From the NCBI RefSeq assembly GCF_900002575.1, contig NZ_LN650648.1, positions 434,001 to 498,000 on the forward strand: DNA of 64,000 bases, in the 5' to 3' direction. Below are positions 9,467-17,731 of this stretch, in pieces. The position numbers and the translations under genes are program-made. Position 1 is the first letter of the stretch, and every line of letters begins with the position of its first letter. The notes beneath the pieces are model-generated. The model saw only the letters and a program-made list of their open reading frames with translations, searched no databases and had not been told where the DNA came from. The DNA comes from Romboutsia hominis (lineage in GTDB: Bacteria > Bacillota > Clostridia > Peptostreptococcales > Peptostreptococcaceae).

Positions 9467-9505
9467 AATCCATGAAAAGCATAATATGCTTTTCATGGAT
9501 TTTTT
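9465..9505 (+). terminator. Rho-independent terminator of dinB
   Basis: A long stem, AATCCATGAAAAGCAT / ATGCTTTTCATGGATT, has a 3-nt loop and a T tract, and begins at the dinB stop codon. Confidence 0.9.
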
Positions 9506-9583
9506 AGTTTAAAGGTAAATGATAGTTATTACCAGATTTTAAGAGATTTCATATAATTTTATTTATTACTAAAAGGAGGCACT

Positions 9584-10465
9584 ATGAATAGTAATCTAAG
9601 AGAAGTAAAAAAAATATTATGGATAATTTTATTTGCAAATTTAATCGTAGCTTTGTTGAAGATAATAATAGGAGGTTTTATTAAAAGTGCTAGTATGATG
9701 GCTGATGGATTTCACTCCTTATCAGATGGAGCGTCAAATGTGGTAGGAATAGTAGGCATAAGTATAGCCATAAAGCCTAAAGATAGAGAGCATCCTTATG
9801 GACATAGGAAGTTTGAAATTCTTGCAAGTATGTTTATAGGAGCTATGTTAACTCTGGTAGGAATAAATATAATCATAGAGTCTATAGATAGATTTAAAAA
9901 TATTGTAGAACCATCAATTACAATTGAAAGTCTACTTATATTAATTTTCACATTATTTATAAATATATTGGTGAGTAAATATGAGTATAAAATGGGAAAA
10001 AAATTAAATAGTCATATCCTAATAGCAGACTCAATGCATACAAAAAGTGACGTGTTTGTATCGATAGGAGTTTTAATAACTTTATTTGGTATAAACATGG
10101 GTCTTCCTCCAATTATTGACCCGATAGTATCAGTAGTAGTAGCTTTATTTATACTTCATTCCGCATATGAAATACTAATATCGTCTATAGGCGTATTAGT
10201 AGATAAAGCTATTATAGATGAAAAAGTTATAAATGATATTGTAATTAGATTTGATGAAGTTAAAGATGTGCATAAAATTAGAAGTAGAGGAAGTCAAAAT
10301 GATATTCATATTGATATGCATGTATTAGTAAATCCAAATTTAAGCACAGAAGAGGCACATATATTAGGTCATAAGATAGAAGATGTTATAAGAAAAGAAA
10401 TAAATGAAAATTGTCAAGTTATAGTTCATACAGAACCTTATTATAACGATAGAATTAATGTATAA
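9584..10465 (+). CDS. Cation diffusion facilitator (CDF) family metal exporter
   Basis: This 293-residue membrane protein has six predicted TM helices and a C-terminal cytosolic ferredoxin-like domain (about residues 205-293). The transport site residues H44 and D48 (ADGFHSLSD, TM2) and H152 and D156 (ADSMHTKSD, TM5) align in position with the D45/D49/H153/D157 site of YiiP. An HD-HD site is typical of zinc-transporting members, so Zn2+/H+ antiport is likely, but Mn2+ or Fe2+ cannot be excluded. A GGAGGC RBS precedes the ATG. cutC follows 33 nt downstream, probably co-transcribed, giving a metal-homeostasis pair. Confidence 0.9.
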   Translation: MNSNLREVKKILWIILFANLIVALLKIIIGGFIKSASMMADGFHSLSDGASNVVGIVGISIAIKPKDREHPYGHRKFEILASMFIGAMLTLVGINIIIESIDRFKNIVEPSITIESLLILIFTLFINILVSKYEYKMGKKLNSHILIADSMHTKSDVFVSIGVLITLFGINMGLPPIIDPIVSVVVALFILHSAYEILISSIGVLVDKAIIDEKVINDIVIRFDEVKDVHKIRSRGSQNDIHIDMHVLVNPNLSTEEAHILGHKIEDVIRKEINENCQVIVHTEPYYNDRINV

Positions 10466-10498
10466 TAGTTATAAATTATACTTAAAAAGGGAGAGAAT

Positions 10499-11167
10499 AT
10501 GTTAGAAATAATAGGGATGTCAGTTGAAGACGCTAAAACTATAGAAGCTTGTGGAGGTGATAGAATAGAACTTATTAGTGCGCTAACAGAAGGAGGTTTA
10601 ACTCCAAGTTTTGCTACTATAGAAAAGGTAGTAAATAACGTAAATATACCTGTTAACGTTATGATAAGAAATCATGCAAATAGTTTTGTATATAGTGAGT
10701 ATGATATAGAAATAATGGAAAAAGATATAGAGATAGCTAAAAGTTTAGGTGTAAATGGAGTAGTGTTGGGGCTTTTAGACAAAGAAAATAATATAGATGA
10801 AGTAAATCTACAAAGATTGCTTAAAAAATGTAAAGGAATTGATGTAACTTTCCATAAGGCTATAGATTTTACAAATGTGATTAAAAGTACTGAGATATTA
10901 AATAAATATAATATAACAAATATATTAACAGCAGGTGGTACTAAACGTATAGATTATAATATAGAAAAAATAAAGTCTATGATAGAAGTATCAAAAGATA
11001 TAAATATACTACTAGGTGGGGGACTCAACTTTGAAAATATAAACACAATAAAAGAATTAACAAATGCCACGGATTACCACTTTGGGACAGCTATAAGAAT
11101 TGATAATAGTCCTTTTGGTAGAATAGATGAAAATAAATTAAAAGAATTAATTAAAATAATAAAATAG
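10499..11167 (+). CDS. cutC: CutC family protein (copper homeostasis)
   Basis: This 222-residue TIM-barrel protein of the CutC family shows the family signatures: N-terminal EDAKTIEACGGDRIEL with EGGLTPS, then PVNVMIRNHANSFVYS, VLGLLDKENNID, VTFHKAID, and a C-terminal LTAGGTKRIDYNIEKIKSM with ILLGGGLNFENI. The family was named for copper tolerance in E. coli, but direct copper handling is doubtful and the enzymatic role is unclear. It follows a CDF exporter in the same direction and ends at a strong terminator. Confidence 0.92.
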   Translation: MLEIIGMSVEDAKTIEACGGDRIELISALTEGGLTPSFATIEKVVNNVNIPVNVMIRNHANSFVYSEYDIEIMEKDIEIAKSLGVNGVVLGLLDKENNIDEVNLQRLLKKCKGIDVTFHKAIDFTNVIKSTEILNKYNITNILTAGGTKRIDYNIEKIKSMIEVSKDINILLGGGLNFENINTIKELTNATDYHFGTAIRIDNSPFGRIDENKLKELIKIIK

Positions 11168-11180
11168 ACAATAAAATATA

Positions 11181-11228
11181 AAAGAGCAAAGAAGACATAA
11201 TTGTTAAGTCTTACTTTGCTCTTTTTTT
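11181..11228. terminator. Bidirectional rho-independent terminator
   Basis: AAAGAGCAAAG pairs with CTTTGCTCTTT, with an inner AAGAC / GTCTT extension and T/A tracts on both sides. It lies between the convergent cutC and hcpR-like genes. Confidence 0.88.
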
Positions 11229-11865
11229 ACTCCATTAATAACTCTTCTAAAGTTTCTATATCCAATATTTTAATTGTATCTTTTGAATAATCTATAAGTC
11301 CATCAGATTTCATTTTCATAAGCTCTCTAGATAAAGAAGGTCTAGGGATACCAAGCATTTCAGAAAGCTTTTGTTTTGTTATGCCAAGTTTTATAAATTT
11401 ACTTTTCTGGATAGTATGTTGTGTAATTAGATAGTTACTTAGTTTTTGACGTATACTTGAAAAAGATAAATTTTTTATAGAATTATTAAGTTGTATAATC
11501 TTATTACTTAAGTCATTTAAAAACATATCTAAAAAATCTGGATTTTTAGTACAAAAGATTATAAATGAAGTTTTATGTATAAACATTATTTCACAATTAC
11601 TAGATGCCATTATAGTAGCAGGGTACGCATTAGTATCTGAGAACGCTATAATTTCTCCAAAAAAGTTACCTACAGATAAAGAAGACATATGTATAACATT
11701 ATTACTGGTTAATATACGTTTTACATCAATACTACCTTGTAATATTAATCCTACTTTGTCGCAAGGAGAACCTTCAATAGCTATAATATCATTTTTATTA
11801 TATTTAGATATGGTATAAGTTGAATCTTTAAAAAAATGTAATGCTTCCTCTCTAGTTTTAAACAA
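11227..11865 (-). CDS. hcpR: Crp/Fnr-family regulator, HcpR-like
   Basis: This 212-residue protein has an N-terminal cyclic-nucleotide-binding-like beta-barrel (about 10-120), a dimer helix (about 120-140) and a C-terminal winged HTH with recognition region KQKLSEMLGIPRPSLSREL. There is no N-terminal Cys cluster, so it is not a classical 4Fe-4S FNR. The frame runs on into hcp (to 12003), but I choose the TTG at 11865, preceded by TAGGTGA at good spacing. It is divergent from hcp with a TGTAAC-N4-GTTACA box between them. HcpR regulators are known to control hcp in anaerobes in response to nitric oxide or nitrite. The assignment rests on context and family; confidence in the exact name is moderate. 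Confidence 0.82.
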   Translation of the reverse strand: MFKTREEALHFFKDSTYTISKYNKNDIIAIEGSPCDKVGLILQGSIDVKRILTSNNVIHMSSLSVGNFFGEIIAFSDTNAYPATIMASSNCEIMFIHKTSFIIFCTKNPDFLDMFLNDLSNKIIQLNNSIKNLSFSSIRQKLSNYLITQHTIQKSKFIKLGITKQKLSEMLGIPRPSLSRELMKMKSDGLIDYSKDTIKILDIETLEELLME

Positions 11866-11897
11866 AAAATCACCTACTTTTATATTTTTTTTATTAG

Positions 11898-11913
11898 TGT
11901 AACGTATGTTACA
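11898..11913. promoter_or_regulatory. HcpR/FNR-type operator upstream of hcp
   Basis: TGTAACGTATGTTACA is an inverted repeat with 6-nt arms. Its centre (11905.5) lies 32 nt upstream of the centre of a TATAAT at 11935-11940. That places it near -41.5 of the expected start site, the position of class II FNR/CRP activation. An equivalent box with the same spacing precedes the sulfite-reductase-like gene at 13851. Confidence 0.8.
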
Positions 11914-11934
11914 GAAATATATACTATTATAACA

Positions 11935-11940
11935 TATAAT
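11935..11940 (+). promoter_or_regulatory. -10 element of the hcp promoter
   Basis: A perfect TATAAT lies 31 nt upstream of the hcp start codon. There is no consensus -35, which fits activator dependence on the box at 11898-11913. Confidence 0.6.
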
Positions 11941-11970
11941 TATCACATAAAATAAAGAGGAGGACATGAA

Positions 11971-13695
11971 ATGGAAAATAAAATGTTTTGTTTTCAGTGT
12001 CAAGAAACAGCAGGATGTACAGGATGTACAAAATTTGGAGTATGTGGAAAATCACCAGATCTAGCAAGAATGCAAGATCTATTAATATATACAACTAAAG
12101 GATTATCAGAGGTTACTACTAGACTAAGAAATGAAGGGAAAAAAATAGATAGTACTGTTAACCATCTAATAACTATAAACCTATTTACAACAATAACTAA
12201 TGCAAATTTTGATGATGAAATATTCTATGAAAGAGTAAAACAAACTTTAAAAACTAAAGAAGAATTATTATCAAAATTAAAGAACAAAGAAAATTTATCA
12301 GAAGCAGCGTTATGGAATGCATCAAATAATGAAGAATTAGATGCTAAAGTATCTGTATTATCTAAACTAAAAAACACGATACTAGGAAGTGGTAAGAAAG
12401 AAGTAGAAATAGATACAATACTAGACGAAAAATCAACTAAAGTTGGTGTATTAGCTACAAAAGATGAAGATATAAGAAGTTTAAGAGAACTTATAATATA
12501 TGGATTAAAAGGAATGTCTGCATATATGAAACATGCTAATGCACTAGGTTATGATAGTGAAGAAGTAAATGCATTTATGCAAAGTACATTAGCTAAGACT
12601 TTAGATAACACTTTAACAGCAGATGATTTAGTTGCATTAACACTAGAAACAGGTAAGGTTGGGGTAGATGCAATGGCTTTACTTGATAGTGCAAATACTG
12701 GAACTTATGGACATCCAGAAATAACTAAAGTTAATATAGGTGTTAGAAATAATCCAGGTATATTAATATCAGGACATGATTTAAAAGACTTAGAATTATT
12801 ACTTAAGCAAACAGAAAGAACAGGAGTAGACGTATATACTCACTCAGAAATGTTACCAGCTCATTATTACCCAGCATTTAAAAAGTATTCACACTTTGTA
12901 GGGAACTATGGAAATGCTTGGTGGAAGCAAAAAGAAGAATTTGAAAGCTTCAATGGTCCAATATTAATGACTACAAACTGTATAGTTCCTCCAAAGGATA
13001 GTTACAAAGATAGAGTATACACTACTGGAGCAGCAGGATTTGCTGGATGTACTCATATAAAAGGAAATTCAGAAGATGATAAAGACTTCTCACAAATAAT
13101 AGAACATGCTAAAAGATGTAAAGCACCAGTTGAAATAGAAACTGGAGAAATAGTAGGTGGATTTGCTCATAATCAAGTATTTGCACTTGCAGATAAAATA
13201 GTAGATGCTATAAAAACTGGAGCTATAAAGAGATTCTTTGTAATGGGTGGATGTGACGGAAGAGCTAAGTCAAGAAACTACTACACAGAATTTGCTAAGG
13301 CTTTACCACAAGATACAGTTATATTAACAGCAGGATGTGCTAAGTATAAATACAACAAGCTACCTTTAGGAGATATAAATGGTATACCTAGAGTATTAGA
13401 TGCAGGACAATGTAACGACTCTTACTCATTAGCACTTATCGCATTAAAACTTAAAGAAGTATTTGAATTAGAAGATATAAATGATTTACCAATATCATTT
13501 AATATAGCTTGGTATGAACAAAAAGCTGTAATAGTATTATTATCATTATTATATCTTGGAGTTAAAAATATACATTTAGGACCAACATTACCAGCATTCT
13601 TATCACCAAATGTTGCTAAGGTTTTAGTTGAAAACTTTGGAATAGGTGGGATAACAAATGTTGAAGATGATTTAAATATGTTCTTAGGAAACTAA
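11971..13695 (+). CDS. hcp: Hybrid cluster protein / hydroxylamine reductase
   Basis: This 574-residue hybrid cluster protein is an Fe-S/Fe-S-O enzyme that reduces nitric oxide to N2O and hydroxylamine to ammonia. The N-terminal cysteines C7, C10, C19 and C25 fit the CX2CX8CX5C pattern of the 4Fe-4S class found in strict anaerobes. Hybrid-cluster ligand segments are visible: [36 protein letters not shown], and the C-terminal [10 protein letters not shown]. The ATG has a GAGGAGG site. It stands alone downstream of an HcpR-type box and ends at a terminator. Confidence 0.97.
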   Translation: MENKMFCFQCQETAGCTGCTKFGVCGKSPDLARMQDLLIYTTKGLSEVTTRLRNEGKKIDSTVNHLITINLFTTITNANFDDEIFYERVKQTLKTKEELLSKLKNKENLSEAALWNASNNEELDAKVSVLSKLKNTILGSGKKEVEIDTILDEKSTKVGVLATKDEDIRSLRELIIYGLKGMSAYMKHANALGYDSEEVNAFMQSTLAKTLDNTLTADDLVALTLETGKVGVDAMALLDSANTGTYGHPEITKVNIGVRNNPGILISGHDLKDLELLLKQTERTGVDVYTHSEMLPAHYYPAFKKYSHFVGNYGNAWWKQKEEFESFNGPILMTTNCIVPPKDSYKDRVYTTGAAGFAGCTHIKGNSEDDKDFSQIIEHAKRCKAPVEIETGEIVGGFAHNQVFALADKIVDAIKTGAIKRFFVMGGCDGRAKSRNYYTEFAKALPQDTVILTAGCAKYKYNKLPLGDINGIPRVLDAGQCNDSYSLALIALKLKEVFELEDINDLPISFNIAWYEQKAVIVLLSLLYLGVKNIHLGPTLPAFLSPNVAKVLVENFGIGGITNVEDDLNMFLGN

Positions 13696-13703
13696 TTTTA
13701 ATA

Positions 13704-13737
13704 AAGAAGATACCATATAAAATGGTGTCTTTTTTAT
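13704..13737 (+). terminator. Rho-independent terminator of hcp
   Basis: AGATACCAT pairs with ATGGTGTCT (one G-T pair), followed by TTTTTT. Confidence 0.85.
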
Positions 13738-13850
13738 ATAAAATATTTTATGCTAAGCTAAAACTATTTATAACTCATACAGACGATACAATACACTTTA
13801 AAATATTAATGAAAAAAAATTTCATATTTACAGTAATAATTTGAGTTTTA

Positions 13851-13866
13851 TGTAACATATGTTACA
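13851..13866. promoter_or_regulatory. HcpR/FNR-type operator, perfect palindrome
   Basis: TGTAACATATGTTACA is a perfect 16-bp palindrome. Its centre is 32 nt upstream of the centre of TATAAT at 13888-13893, the same geometry as the hcp box. It lies about 90 nt upstream of the reductase-like gene and implies co-regulation with hcp. Confidence 0.82.
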
Positions 13867-13887
13867 TAAGTTTTACGAAAAATAGGA

Positions 13888-13893
13888 TATAAT
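13888..13893 (+). promoter_or_regulatory. -10 element of the reductase-DUF1858 promoter
   Basis: A perfect TATAAT downstream of the palindrome at 13851-13866, with no good -35. The predicted start site near 13900 gives a 5' leader of about 58 nt. Confidence 0.6.
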
Positions 13894-13957
13894 AAGGTTA
13901 AATAAAATTTAAATAGATGTAACTTAACTTTATAAGAAAGGTAAAGTGTAGATATAG

Positions 13958-14635
13958 ATGAGTAATTATGGGAATTTACAAAAAATAAGGGATGGTAAAA
14001 GAACATATGGAATAACTCCTCATATACCAGGAGGGTTTGTATTACCAGATACTCTTATAAAAATAGCTAATGTAGCTAAAAAATATAATGGAGTATTAAA
14101 AATAACATCAGGTCAAAGAATATTAATAACTAATTTAAAAGAAGAAGATCTAGATGATATATGGAAAGAACTTGATATGAAACCAGCAGTTACAAATCAA
14201 TATTCTGTAAAAAATGTAGAGATGTGTCCAGCAAATTTTTGTAAAAGGTCAAAGTATCCAACGATAGGTATAGCTATGAGAATAAGTAAAAACTTTCATG
14301 GAATGCCACTTCCAAACAGAACAAAAATAGGAGTTGCGGGATGTAGAAATGCATGTACAAGTGTATATTCTAAAGACATTGGAGTTTTAGTAGATATTGA
14401 TGGAACTTTCTTTGTATGTGCAGGAGGAAGTGCAGGTTTTTATCCAAGAATAGCTGATATAATAACTAAAAAATTATCAGAGAAAGAAGCATATACCTTA
14501 GTTGAAACTTTACTTAACTACTATAATGAGCATGGTCAAATGGGCGAAAAGTTAGGTGAATTCATAGATAGAATAGGTATAGAAAGTTTTAGAAAAGATG
14601 TATTAGAAATAGCAAATTTAAAGGAGGAATTATAA
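13958..14635 (+). CDS. Small nitrite/sulfite reductase-like siroheme 4Fe-4S protein
   Basis: This 225-residue protein covers one ferredoxin-like half-domain (HIPGGFVLPDTLIKIANVAKK, then KITSGQRILITNL) plus the siroheme/4Fe-4S domain of the nitrite/sulfite reductase family. Cysteines C90, C95, C129 and C133 form C-X4-C ... C-X3-C; the second pair lies in GVAGCRNAC. It is about half the size of assimilatory reductases, like other small clostridial and archaeal siroheme reductases. The context (HcpR box, DUF1858 partner, hcp nearby) favours a role in nitrite or NO detoxification, but sulfite is possible. The RBS is weak (GAAAGGTAAAG, rather far from the ATG). The stop overlaps the next start. 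Confidence 0.85.
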   Translation: MSNYGNLQKIRDGKRTYGITPHIPGGFVLPDTLIKIANVAKKYNGVLKITSGQRILITNLKEEDLDDIWKELDMKPAVTNQYSVKNVEMCPANFCKRSKYPTIGIAMRISKNFHGMPLPNRTKIGVAGCRNACTSVYSKDIGVLVDIDGTFFVCAGGSAGFYPRIADIITKKLSEKEAYTLVETLLNYYNEHGQMGEKLGEFIDRIGIESFRKDVLEIANLKEEL

Positions 14636-14820
14636 TGATAACTAAAGATTCTATAATAGGAGATATAATAAAAGAAAAACCAGAGGCAGTAAAAATACTT
14701 ATGGACTATGGTATGGGATGCTTAGGTTGCCCTTCAGCTGCAATGGAGAGATTAGAACAAGCTTGTGAAATACATGGAATAGATTTAGATGAGGTTTTAG
14801 CTAAGATAAATAGCCTTTAA
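14635..14820 (+). CDS. DUF1858 protein (hybrid-cluster-protein-associated redox disulfide domain)
   Basis: This 61-residue protein is one DUF1858 domain: a start of the type ITKDSIIGDIIKEKPEAVKI, the C-X-X-C motif GCLGCPSA at about residues 29-34, and HGIDLDEVLAKIN at the end. The family is named for frequent association with hybrid cluster proteins and may carry a redox-active disulfide or bind a cluster. Its ATG overlaps the stop of the upstream reductase by one base, so the two are translationally coupled. GGAGGAA lies before the start. Confidence 0.92.
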   Translation: MITKDSIIGDIIKEKPEAVKILMDYGMGCLGCPSAAMERLEQACEIHGIDLDEVLAKINSL

Positions 14821-14834
14821 TATTAAAATAATAA

Positions 14835-14876
14835 ATATATCAGTAAGAAATGTACATATATTTCTTACTGATATAT
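14835..14876 (+). terminator. Stem-loop after the DUF1858 gene
   Basis: ATATATCAGTAAGAAA pairs with TTTCTTACTGATATAT across a short loop. There is no T tract downstream, so termination is likely but may be weak. Confidence 0.55.
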
Positions 14877-14955
14877 GAAATTACCACACATATTATAAAG
14901 CTCTAAAATAGTCGAAAAAAGTATAAAAATTTAATTAAAAAAATAATGAAAACAG

Positions 14956-14984
14956 TTGCAAAAAAATGTTTAAAATAATATAAT
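14956..14984 (+). promoter_or_regulatory. Sigma-A promoter of the tRNA cluster
   Basis: TTGCAA (14956-14961), a 17-nt spacer and TATAAT (14979-14984), followed by the tRNA-Cys gene 16 nt further on. Confidence 0.75.
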
Positions 14985-15000
14985 AGTATTGTGTTGATAA

Positions 15001-15074
15001 GGCGACATAGCCAAGTGGTAAGGCAGTGGACTGCAACTCCTTGATCCCCAGTTCGAATCTGGGTGTCGCCTCCA
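15001..15074 (+). tRNA. tRNA-Cys (GCA)
   Basis: A complete cloverleaf is visible: acceptor GGCGACA / TGTCGCC, anticodon loop CTGCAAC with GCA, T loop GTTCGAATC, and encoded CCA. First of three tandem tRNA genes. Confidence 0.96.
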
Positions 15075-15085
15075 ATTTAATATAT

Positions 15086-15161
15086 GGGAATATGGCTCAG
15101 TTGGTAGAGCAATTGACTGTTAATCAATGGGTCACAGGTTCGAGTCCTGTTATTCCCGCCA
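15086..15161 (+). tRNA. tRNA-Asn (GTT)
   Basis: The acceptor GGGAATA pairs with TATTCCC. The anticodon loop CTGTTAA carries GTT, the T loop is GTTCGAGTC, and CCA is encoded. It lies 11 nt after tRNA-Cys. Confidence 0.96.
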
Positions 15162-15165
15162 ATAT

Positions 15166-15240
15166 GCTGGTGTGGCTCAACGGTAGAGCAGCTGACTTGT
15201 AATCAGCAGGTTGTAGGTTCGATTCCTATCACCAGCTCCA
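15166..15240 (+). tRNA. tRNA-Thr (TGT)
   Basis: The acceptor GCTGGTG pairs with CACCAGC. The anticodon loop CTTGTAA carries TGT, the T loop is GTTCGATTC, and CCA is encoded. Last gene of the cluster, 4 nt after tRNA-Asn. Confidence 0.96.
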
Positions 15241-15244
15241 ATTT

Positions 15245-15281
15245 GAATAACTCTAATCATATGATTAGAGTTATTTTTTTA
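15245..15281 (+). terminator. Rho-independent terminator of the tRNA cluster
   Basis: AATAACTCTAATCAT pairs with ATGATTAGAGTTATT and is followed by a run of T. Confidence 0.9.
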
Positions 15282-15413
15282 TAAAATAAAAAATATTTTA
15301 AAATTAAATAATTATGTATTATAATTAAAAGTATTAGTAAAATAGTATATATTTAAATTTGAAATAGTTGACAATGTAAACTTAAAATATAATAAATCTA
15401 GGAGGGAATTTGG

Positions 15414-16814
15414 ATGAGTAATAATGTCACGGATTTGGGAAAGGGAAGCATTCCTAAATTAATATTTAAGCTAGCAACACCTGCAATAATAGCTCAACTA
15501 GTAAATGTACTATACAATATAGTTGATAGAATATTTATAGGGAGAATGCAAGGTGGAGATATAGCGATGGCTGGTGTTGGAGTTGCATTCCCAATAACAT
15601 TAATAGTAGCAGCTTTTGCGGCTTTAGTAGGGATGGGGGGAGCTCCATTAGCTGCAATAAAAATGGGTGAAAAGGATAATGATGGCGCAGAAAAAATAAT
15701 GAGCAATAGTTTTTCTACACTTGTACTGTTAGCAATATTACTAACTCTAGTATTTTTAGTATTTAAAGAACCATTACTTTGGGCGTTTGGAGCAAGTGAA
15801 GCTACTATAGGTTATGCAATGGATTATTTAAGTATATATCTAATAGGAACTATATTTGTTCTTGTTGCACTTGGTATGAATCCATTTATAAATACACAAG
15901 GTTTCGCAAAAATAGGTATGATGACAGTATCTATAGGTGCGGCTATGAATATAATACTTGATCCAATATTAATATTTGGATTAGATATGGGCGTTAGAGG
16001 TGCTGCTACAGCTACAATTATATCTCAAGCAATATCAGCAATGTGGGTACTAAGATTTTTACTAAGCGGTAAGGCAACATTAAAAATAAGAAAAAAATAC
16101 TTAAAAATAGATTTTAGAATAATGGGAAGAGTAATGGGGCTTGGAGTTGCACCATTTATAATGCAAGCTACGGAGAGTTTAGTTTTAATAACATTAAATA
16201 CAAAGCTTCAAATGTATGGTGGAGATTTAGCTGTAGGTGCAATGACTATAATGAGTAGTATAATGCAGATAATAATGCTTCCGACAATGGGAGTTACTCA
16301 AGGTTCTCAACCTATAATGAGTTACAACTATGGAGCAAAACAAATTGGTAGAGTTAAAAAGGCTTTTAAATTAACAATATTAATTACTTTAGGATATACG
16401 GCAACAATGTGTACAGCGCTTATGATAATGCCGGAGATGTTTGTTAGGATATTTAATAGTGATCCAAAATTAGTTGAAATAACAGTTTGGAGTATAAGGA
16501 TTTATTTTGTTGGAATAACTATATTTGGAATACAAGTAGCATGTCAAAATACACTACTTGCGCTAGGGCAAGCTAAAATTTCTCTGTTTTTAGCATTACT
16601 TAGAAAAGTAATTTTATTAATACCATTAATATATATACTACCAACATTTATGGAAAATAAGTTATTTGCAGTGCTTTTAGCACAACCTATAGCAGATATA
16701 ACGGCAGTTATAACAACAGCAATATGCTTTATGGTGTTTTATAAGAGAAATTTAAGCAATATAGAAAGTAAAAGTATAAACACTAATGATAAAGAAAGCT
16801 TAAATACAAATTAA
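15414..16814 (+). CDS. MATE family multidrug/cation efflux transporter
   Basis: This 466-residue MATE transporter of the NorM/DinF superfamily has twelve hydrophobic segments in two six-helix halves. The N-terminal half has PAIIAQLVNVLYNIVDRIFIG and the second half TESLVLITLNTKL and GSQPIMSYNYGAK, both typical of clostridial MATE proteins. It would export cationic drugs or metabolites using a Na+ or H+ gradient; the substrate is unknown. The ATG follows GGAGGGAATTTGG. It is monocistronic. A TTGACA at 15367 and a TATAAT at 15387 give a short 14-nt spacer, so the promoter is uncertain. Confidence 0.93.
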   Translation: MSNNVTDLGKGSIPKLIFKLATPAIIAQLVNVLYNIVDRIFIGRMQGGDIAMAGVGVAFPITLIVAAFAALVGMGGAPLAAIKMGEKDNDGAEKIMSNSFSTLVLLAILLTLVFLVFKEPLLWAFGASEATIGYAMDYLSIYLIGTIFVLVALGMNPFINTQGFAKIGMMTVSIGAAMNIILDPILIFGLDMGVRGAATATIISQAISAMWVLRFLLSGKATLKIRKKYLKIDFRIMGRVMGLGVAPFIMQATESLVLITLNTKLQMYGGDLAVGAMTIMSSIMQIIMLPTMGVTQGSQPIMSYNYGAKQIGRVKKAFKLTILITLGYTATMCTALMIMPEMFVRIFNSDPKLVEITVWSIRIYFVGITIFGIQVACQNTLLALGQAKISLFLALLRKVILLIPLIYILPTFMENKLFAVLLAQPIADITAVITTAICFMVFYKRNLSNIESKSINTNDKESLNTN

Positions 16815-16820
16815 TAGAGT

Positions 16821-16866
16821 TAAAAAATCTCTTATGGATATATATATTTATAAGAGATTTTTTATT
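16821..16866 (+). terminator. Rho-independent terminator of the MATE gene
   Basis: AAAAAATCTCTTAT pairs with ATAAGAGATTTTTT across an AT-rich loop. Confidence 0.85.
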
Positions 16867-16913
16867 GTAAATAATTATTGTAATAAAATTGAATTTTCAT
16901 TAAGGAGAGATAT

Positions 16914-17609
16914 ATGAAGTATAATAAAATCGTAAAGGGAAAATTTATAGAAAGGCCAAATAGATTTATAGCTTATTGTGATATAGATGGAAAAGTAGAA
17001 AAAGTACATGTTAAAAATACAGGGAGATGTAAAGAGTTATTAATAGAAGGTTGTACTGTATATTTAGAAGAAAGTGATAATCCAAATAGAAAGACAAAAT
17101 ATTCACTAGTTTCAGTTGAAAAAGGAAAACGTCTAATAAATATGGATTCTCAGATACCAAATAAAGTAGTATATGAAGCATTAGAGAAGGGTTTAATACA
17201 ACTTCCTGGCCTTAATGAAGAAATAACCTATATTAAGCCTGAACAGAAATACCATGATTCAAGATTTGATATATATTTAGAAACTAAAAATAAAAAGGTG
17301 TTTATAGAGATAAAGGGAGTAACACTAGAAGAGAATAGTGTGGTGATGTTTCCCGACGCAAAAACTGAAAGAGGAGTAAAACATATAAATGAATTAATAA
17401 AAGCAAAAGATGATGGATATGAGTGCTATATATTTTTTTTAGTTCAGATGGATAATGTAAAATATTTTACTCCTAATAAAAAAATGCACTTTGAATTATG
17501 GGAAGCATTAAAAAGAGCAAGAGAAAAAGGTGTAAATATAGTATCCTATGATTGTAATGTAGATAAAGAAAGTATAGTCATAAAAGAAGCTGTAGAAGTT
17601 ATTTTATAA
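16914..17609 (+). CDS. sfsA: SfsA family protein (sugar fermentation stimulation protein)
   Basis: This 231-residue protein has an N-terminal OB-like DNA-binding part (KGKFIERPNRFIAYCDIDGK, HVKNTGRCKELL) and a C-terminal PD-(D/E)XK-like fold. The motif residues are visible as D in SRFDIYLE and E-x-K in VFIEIKGVT. The length is normal. SfsA was named from maltose metabolism in E. coli. Its true role is unsettled, and the fold suggests nucleic-acid binding or cleavage. The ATG follows AAGGAGAG. The gene is single. Confidence 0.94.
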   Translation: MKYNKIVKGKFIERPNRFIAYCDIDGKVEKVHVKNTGRCKELLIEGCTVYLEESDNPNRKTKYSLVSVEKGKRLINMDSQIPNKVVYEALEKGLIQLPGLNEEITYIKPEQKYHDSRFDIYLETKNKKVFIEIKGVTLEENSVVMFPDAKTERGVKHINELIKAKDDGYECYIFFLVQMDNVKYFTPNKKMHFELWEALKRAREKGVNIVSYDCNVDKESIVIKEAVEVIL

Positions 17610-17731
17610 AATAACATATTTTTAAAATTTAGCATATAACTTTAAAATGTTGTAAGAAAAATATAAGTATTTGAAATATTAATGGTATAATATTTGTATA
17701 TGATATTTATTATGAAAGGAAGTTTATAACT

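Noticed and set aside
11866-12003. N-terminal extension of the HcpR-like regulator to 12003
   Set aside because: It would run through the HcpR box, the hcp promoter and the hcp start codon; TTG at 11865 has a good RBS.
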